Origin: Candidatus Omnitrophota bacterium
GTDB taxonomy: Bacteria; Hinthialibacterota; Hinthialibacteria; Hinthialibacterales; JAKPRU01
Assembly (NCBI GenBank): GCA_029570205.1
Contig: JAKQSI010000109.1
Location: 12,743-76,742 of the forward strand
Direction: 5' to 3'
DNA: 64,000 nt
Both the position numbers and the translations under genes were made by a program. Below are positions 61,549 through 64,000 of the stretch, piece after piece (position 1 is the stretch's first letter; every line of letters begins with the position of its first letter). The notes beneath the pieces were generated by a model. The model was not told where the DNA came from. It ran no database searches and was given only the letters and a program-made list of their open reading frames with translations.

Positions 61549-63540
61549 ATGAACGAGCCTTTTCAGTTGTCGAAAATCCCCCTGGGTGCGGCCTCGTTTC
61601 CCGATCCGCTGCCCTTGTCGATTATCGGGACCGCCGGTCCGAGTACGGGCATGGACCTGCGCCGGTGGGAACAATCGCCGGACGGTCGCTATACGCCGGA
61701 GGATGTGAAGTTGATGGCGCGCGTGATTACCGAAGGGTGGCTTGCGGCCTTGCGGATCAACGGGGCGCATGTACGCCCGGCGGATCGTCTCCCAATGGTC
61801 ATCCGCTTTGCGCGGGAGGCCATCGCAGAGTCCGGCAGGAACAATGTTCGCATTCTTCTGGACTTGGGCGGACCGAAGATTCGAACGCGAAATTCCGAAC
61901 CAGTTCCGGTTGCCGCCGAGCCGTCCGGTTCATCCGGGCAGCCTGAAAGCGGAGCAACACAGGTCATTCTCAGCACCCGGTCGGCGGAGAGCGCCTCCCA
62001 TGATGGGATTCCGGTAATTCCGGTCAGCTATCCAGGCCTGATAGAGGACATTCGGGATGAGGCCTGGATTCGCATTGATGACGGTCAGGTAACCCTTGGA
62101 GTAGAGCGCGTGGATCGCGTTCTGGGGCACATCCACTGCCGGGTTCTGCGGGGTGACCGGATCAATCCGGGCAAGGGACTGAACCTGGTGGGAGCGAGCA
62201 TCTCCGCGCCCAATCTCACCGTCGATTTGGATCTTCCCCAGCTGGAGAGCCTCATTGTAGAGTTGGAAGTTGAGGAGTGGCCGGAATTCATCTCGCTTTC
62301 CTTTGTGAAATGCGCCGAGGATGTGCGCATTTTCAAGAATACCTTTCTGCGATTGGCGGAAAAGCATGGTCGCAAGGTTCTTTGCGCTCCCGGTGTGATT
62401 GCGAAAATCGAGCGGTTTGAACTGTTCGACTGCCTGGAGGATGCCATCCGGCTGGGCGATCATACGCGGGTGGATTTGCTCACCTTTGTCGAGAGTGAAA
62501 GCGTCGAGGCCGCGCTGGGGGCGCATTTCCCGTATTCCCTGGCGACGGTGCAGCAGCAGGCTTTCCGTTATGATTACGTGTATCGACAGTTGGCAATCAA
62601 CAATCTGGTTCCCGCCGAGCGACAGCTGCGGCTGCAAGGCCTGGAGCCGGAGCGGGTAGTTCGGGGGCTGTATGCGTTGCGTGAAATTCTGCGGATTATG
62701 GGCGAGGTGGATGCGGTGATGTACGCACGCGGGGACCTGAGCGTGGAAATCGATCCGAGACGCACAGCGGTTCTGAGGGATTTCTTCCAGATGTGCGCCC
62801 GCCGGAAAGGGGTCGCCGAGATTATCGCAACCGATATTCTGCCCAGCCTTCGCCAGGGGACGCGCATCACCGCCGCTGAGGGAGAAGCCCTCGCCAACCT
62901 GGCCCGTGTGCGGCCCTCTGCAATCATGGCGAGCAACGAGATCGCGGTAGGGCGCGATCCGGTGTATGTGGTCCATGAAATCTACAATTCCGTTGTGTAT
63001 TTGCTCAGCACCCTGTTCGGCAGGGACCCGGTCCAGGAGCTGATGTGCAGCTATACTCGACGAAATACCACCTTACGACCGGATGCCCTTGCGGGAACCA
63101 CTCATGAGGAAATCCGGGCGGCGCTCGATATGCTCACCCGCAAGTCGAGTCACTTCGATCATACCCTGGAGGATCATCCGGGAATGCTCGACGGCACACC
63201 GGCGAAAATCTTTGTGATTGTCGGTTTGTTTGCACGAGAGACTCCATTTGCGCGGACTCCCGGTGAGTGCCTGCTTCGTCTGATTGCCTCGCAGCGGCCC
63301 GGCCCGCCCATCGTTCCGGTCCGACTGGGACAGGTCCCGATCCCATCCTTCCTGGATTGGGGTGTTCGCCCCCCTGTTACCGTGCCCGAATTCATCGGAC
63401 AGGACTTCAATCACCTTTCGATCCTTCTGAAACACCTGGCGGAAATGGGAGTCACTACCGCAGGAGAACGATGCGCGATTTTCTGGCTGAACGGCCGGCA
63501 GCAGGTTCAGGTGTTCTGTGGCGAAGTTCCGCAGGGCTGA
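61549..63540 (+). CDS. Divergent pyruvate-kinase-like protein
   Basis: A 663-residue protein that follows the pyruvate kinase motif order: 'IIGTAGPST', 'LRINGAH', 'ILLDLGGPKIRT', 'NPGKGLNLVG', 'FISLSFVKCAEDV', 'VIAKIERFE', 'VMYARGDLSVEI' and 'AIMASNEIAVGRDP'. Two changes stand out. The catalytic Lys of the 'SF(I/V)RK' motif is Cys, with Lys one position earlier. About 75 extra residues lie between KIER and ARGDL, and the C-terminal part is longer than the usual allosteric domain. Pyruvate kinase makes pyruvate and ATP from PEP; this one may have lost or changed that activity. No glycolytic neighbour exists. Confidence 0.8.
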   Translation: MNEPFQLSKIPLGAASFPDPLPLSIIGTAGPSTGMDLRRWEQSPDGRYTPEDVKLMARVITEGWLAALRINGAHVRPADRLPMVIRFAREAIAESGRNNVRILLDLGGPKIRTRNSEPVPVAAEPSGSSGQPESGATQVILSTRSAESASHDGIPVIPVSYPGLIEDIRDEAWIRIDDGQVTLGVERVDRVLGHIHCRVLRGDRINPGKGLNLVGASISAPNLTVDLDLPQLESLIVELEVEEWPEFISLSFVKCAEDVRIFKNTFLRLAEKHGRKVLCAPGVIAKIERFELFDCLEDAIRLGDHTRVDLLTFVESESVEAALGAHFPYSLATVQQQAFRYDYVYRQLAINNLVPAERQLRLQGLEPERVVRGLYALREILRIMGEVDAVMYARGDLSVEIDPRRTAVLRDFFQMCARRKGVAEIIATDILPSLRQGTRITAAEGEALANLARVRPSAIMASNEIAVGRDPVYVVHEIYNSVVYLLSTLFGRDPVQELMCSYTRRNTTLRPDALAGTTHEEIRAALDMLTRKSSHFDHTLEDHPGMLDGTPAKIFVIVGLFARETPFARTPGECLLRLIASQRPGPPIVPVRLGQVPIPSFLDWGVRPPVTVPEFIGQDFNHLSILLKHLAEMGVTTAGERCAIFWLNGRQQVQVFCGEVPQG

Positions 63541-64000
63541 ATAATCCCGTCCGTTCCCTTGACCGGCAAGATGCAGTCACACCCAGAAGAATCCTCCAAT
63601 AATCGGGTGGCAGGGACTTCCGGCCTGTGGCTGTTTCTCCGGAGCATCCCTCCGCCAGGATAGGTTGACCGGCAGACCCAACCGGGCCGTGTTCTGGAAA
63701 GCCTTCGCGCGGGCCAGGGCATATTTATTTCGATAGTATTTTATGCGATCGTCATAAATTCAAGCGGCTGAAATAGATGCGTAATTCTCATCCATTCAGC
63801 GTTGTTCGAGCTGTCGCCGAATCGATTCGCGGTGACGCTCTTTCATTGACTCCGTGCTTCTCGGAATGTGTCAAGTCCAATGAGACAGCTCCGTTTGGAA
63901 ATTAGTGAGTGTTTCTTGTGTTGAACTTGTTTGGTCTGGCGGGTTGATCCAGACCGCTTTCGGGAGTGCAGCGACTACCGGGGTTCCTCGGACGAATCGT
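63541..64000. other. Intergenic end of the window
   Basis: No convincing gene, RNA or repeat was recognised. A minus-strand frame from about 63745 to 63588 ('IKYYRNKYALARAKAFQNTA') has some protein-like character but no start codon and no known family; it may be a fragment. Confidence 0.3.

Overview
The window looks like chromosome from an uncultured, Gram-negative-type (diderm) heterotrophic bacterium. An LptF/LptG-type permease, dTDP-sugar genes and many lipoprotein signals suggest an outer membrane and surface glycans. The mix of glycoside hydrolases (GH2, GH4, GH38-like), a heparinase II/III-like lyase, four Gfo/Idh/MocA-type or Tat-exported oxidoreductases, FG-GAP/beta-helix secreted proteins and short palindromic repeats recalls Planctomycetes/Lentisphaerae-like bacteria or candidate phyla such as Sumerlaeota and Hydrogenedentota. 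This placement is an inference from gene content; no rRNA or tRNA gene was seen.

Layout. 1-6.3 kb: a nitrilase-family hydrolase and a minus-strand operon (TolB-like propeller, SUMF1-domain lipoprotein, MBOAT O-acyltransferase, SGNH protein), probably for surface-polymer acylation. 6.8-9.2 kb: parvulin-type foldase and a DegT-type aminotransferase. 9.4-15.2 kb: secreted FG-GAP/beta-helix protein, oxidoreductase, Tat-exported aldo/keto reductase and an NtrC-type response regulator. 15.7-18.3 kb: zinc/manganese-type ABC transporter (znuABC-like). 18.3-22.2 kb: heparinase-like lyase and an oxidoreductase.

22.3-27.4 kb is a first defence-like island on the minus strand: an HsdR-N-like nuclease fragment, HicB, HicA carrying an amber codon, a RecQ helicase fused to a phosphoribosyltransferase, and a DprA-family protein, the last four tightly packed or overlapping. 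27.4-35.2 kb is mostly housekeeping (methyltransferase, gpsA, lptF-like, a B12-binding radical SAM protein, queA, an NlpC/P60 hydrolase) with two decayed genes. 35.2-45.0 kb carries GH4, GH2, rmlB, rfbA and GH38.

45.2-49.4 kb is a second defence-like island: adenine methylase, HNH endonuclease, YgiT zinc-finger protein, AbiJ_NTD4 protein, then a methyltransferase and a RelE-type toxin pair, the methyltransferase and toxin each with a one-base homopolymer frameshift. 49.6-54.5 kb: signal peptidase, oxidoreductase, IS66 and membrane-protein remnants, an esterase lipoprotein. 55.1-60.1 kb is the third and least familiar island: an SPPY-type DNA methyltransferase facing an operon of a putative DNA-binding protein and a large GHKL (Bergerat-fold) ATPase, the operon driven by a near-consensus promoter that overlaps a palindrome. 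60.3-63.5 kb: a lipoprotein and a divergent pyruvate-kinase-like protein.

Two related short palindromes (GCCAGGC-N6-GCCTGGC and GACAGGC-N6-GCCTGTC) recur between genes, often inside tandem arrays. The strongest candidates for new biology are the RecQ-PRTase/DprA unit and the GHKL-ATPase/methyltransferase island.
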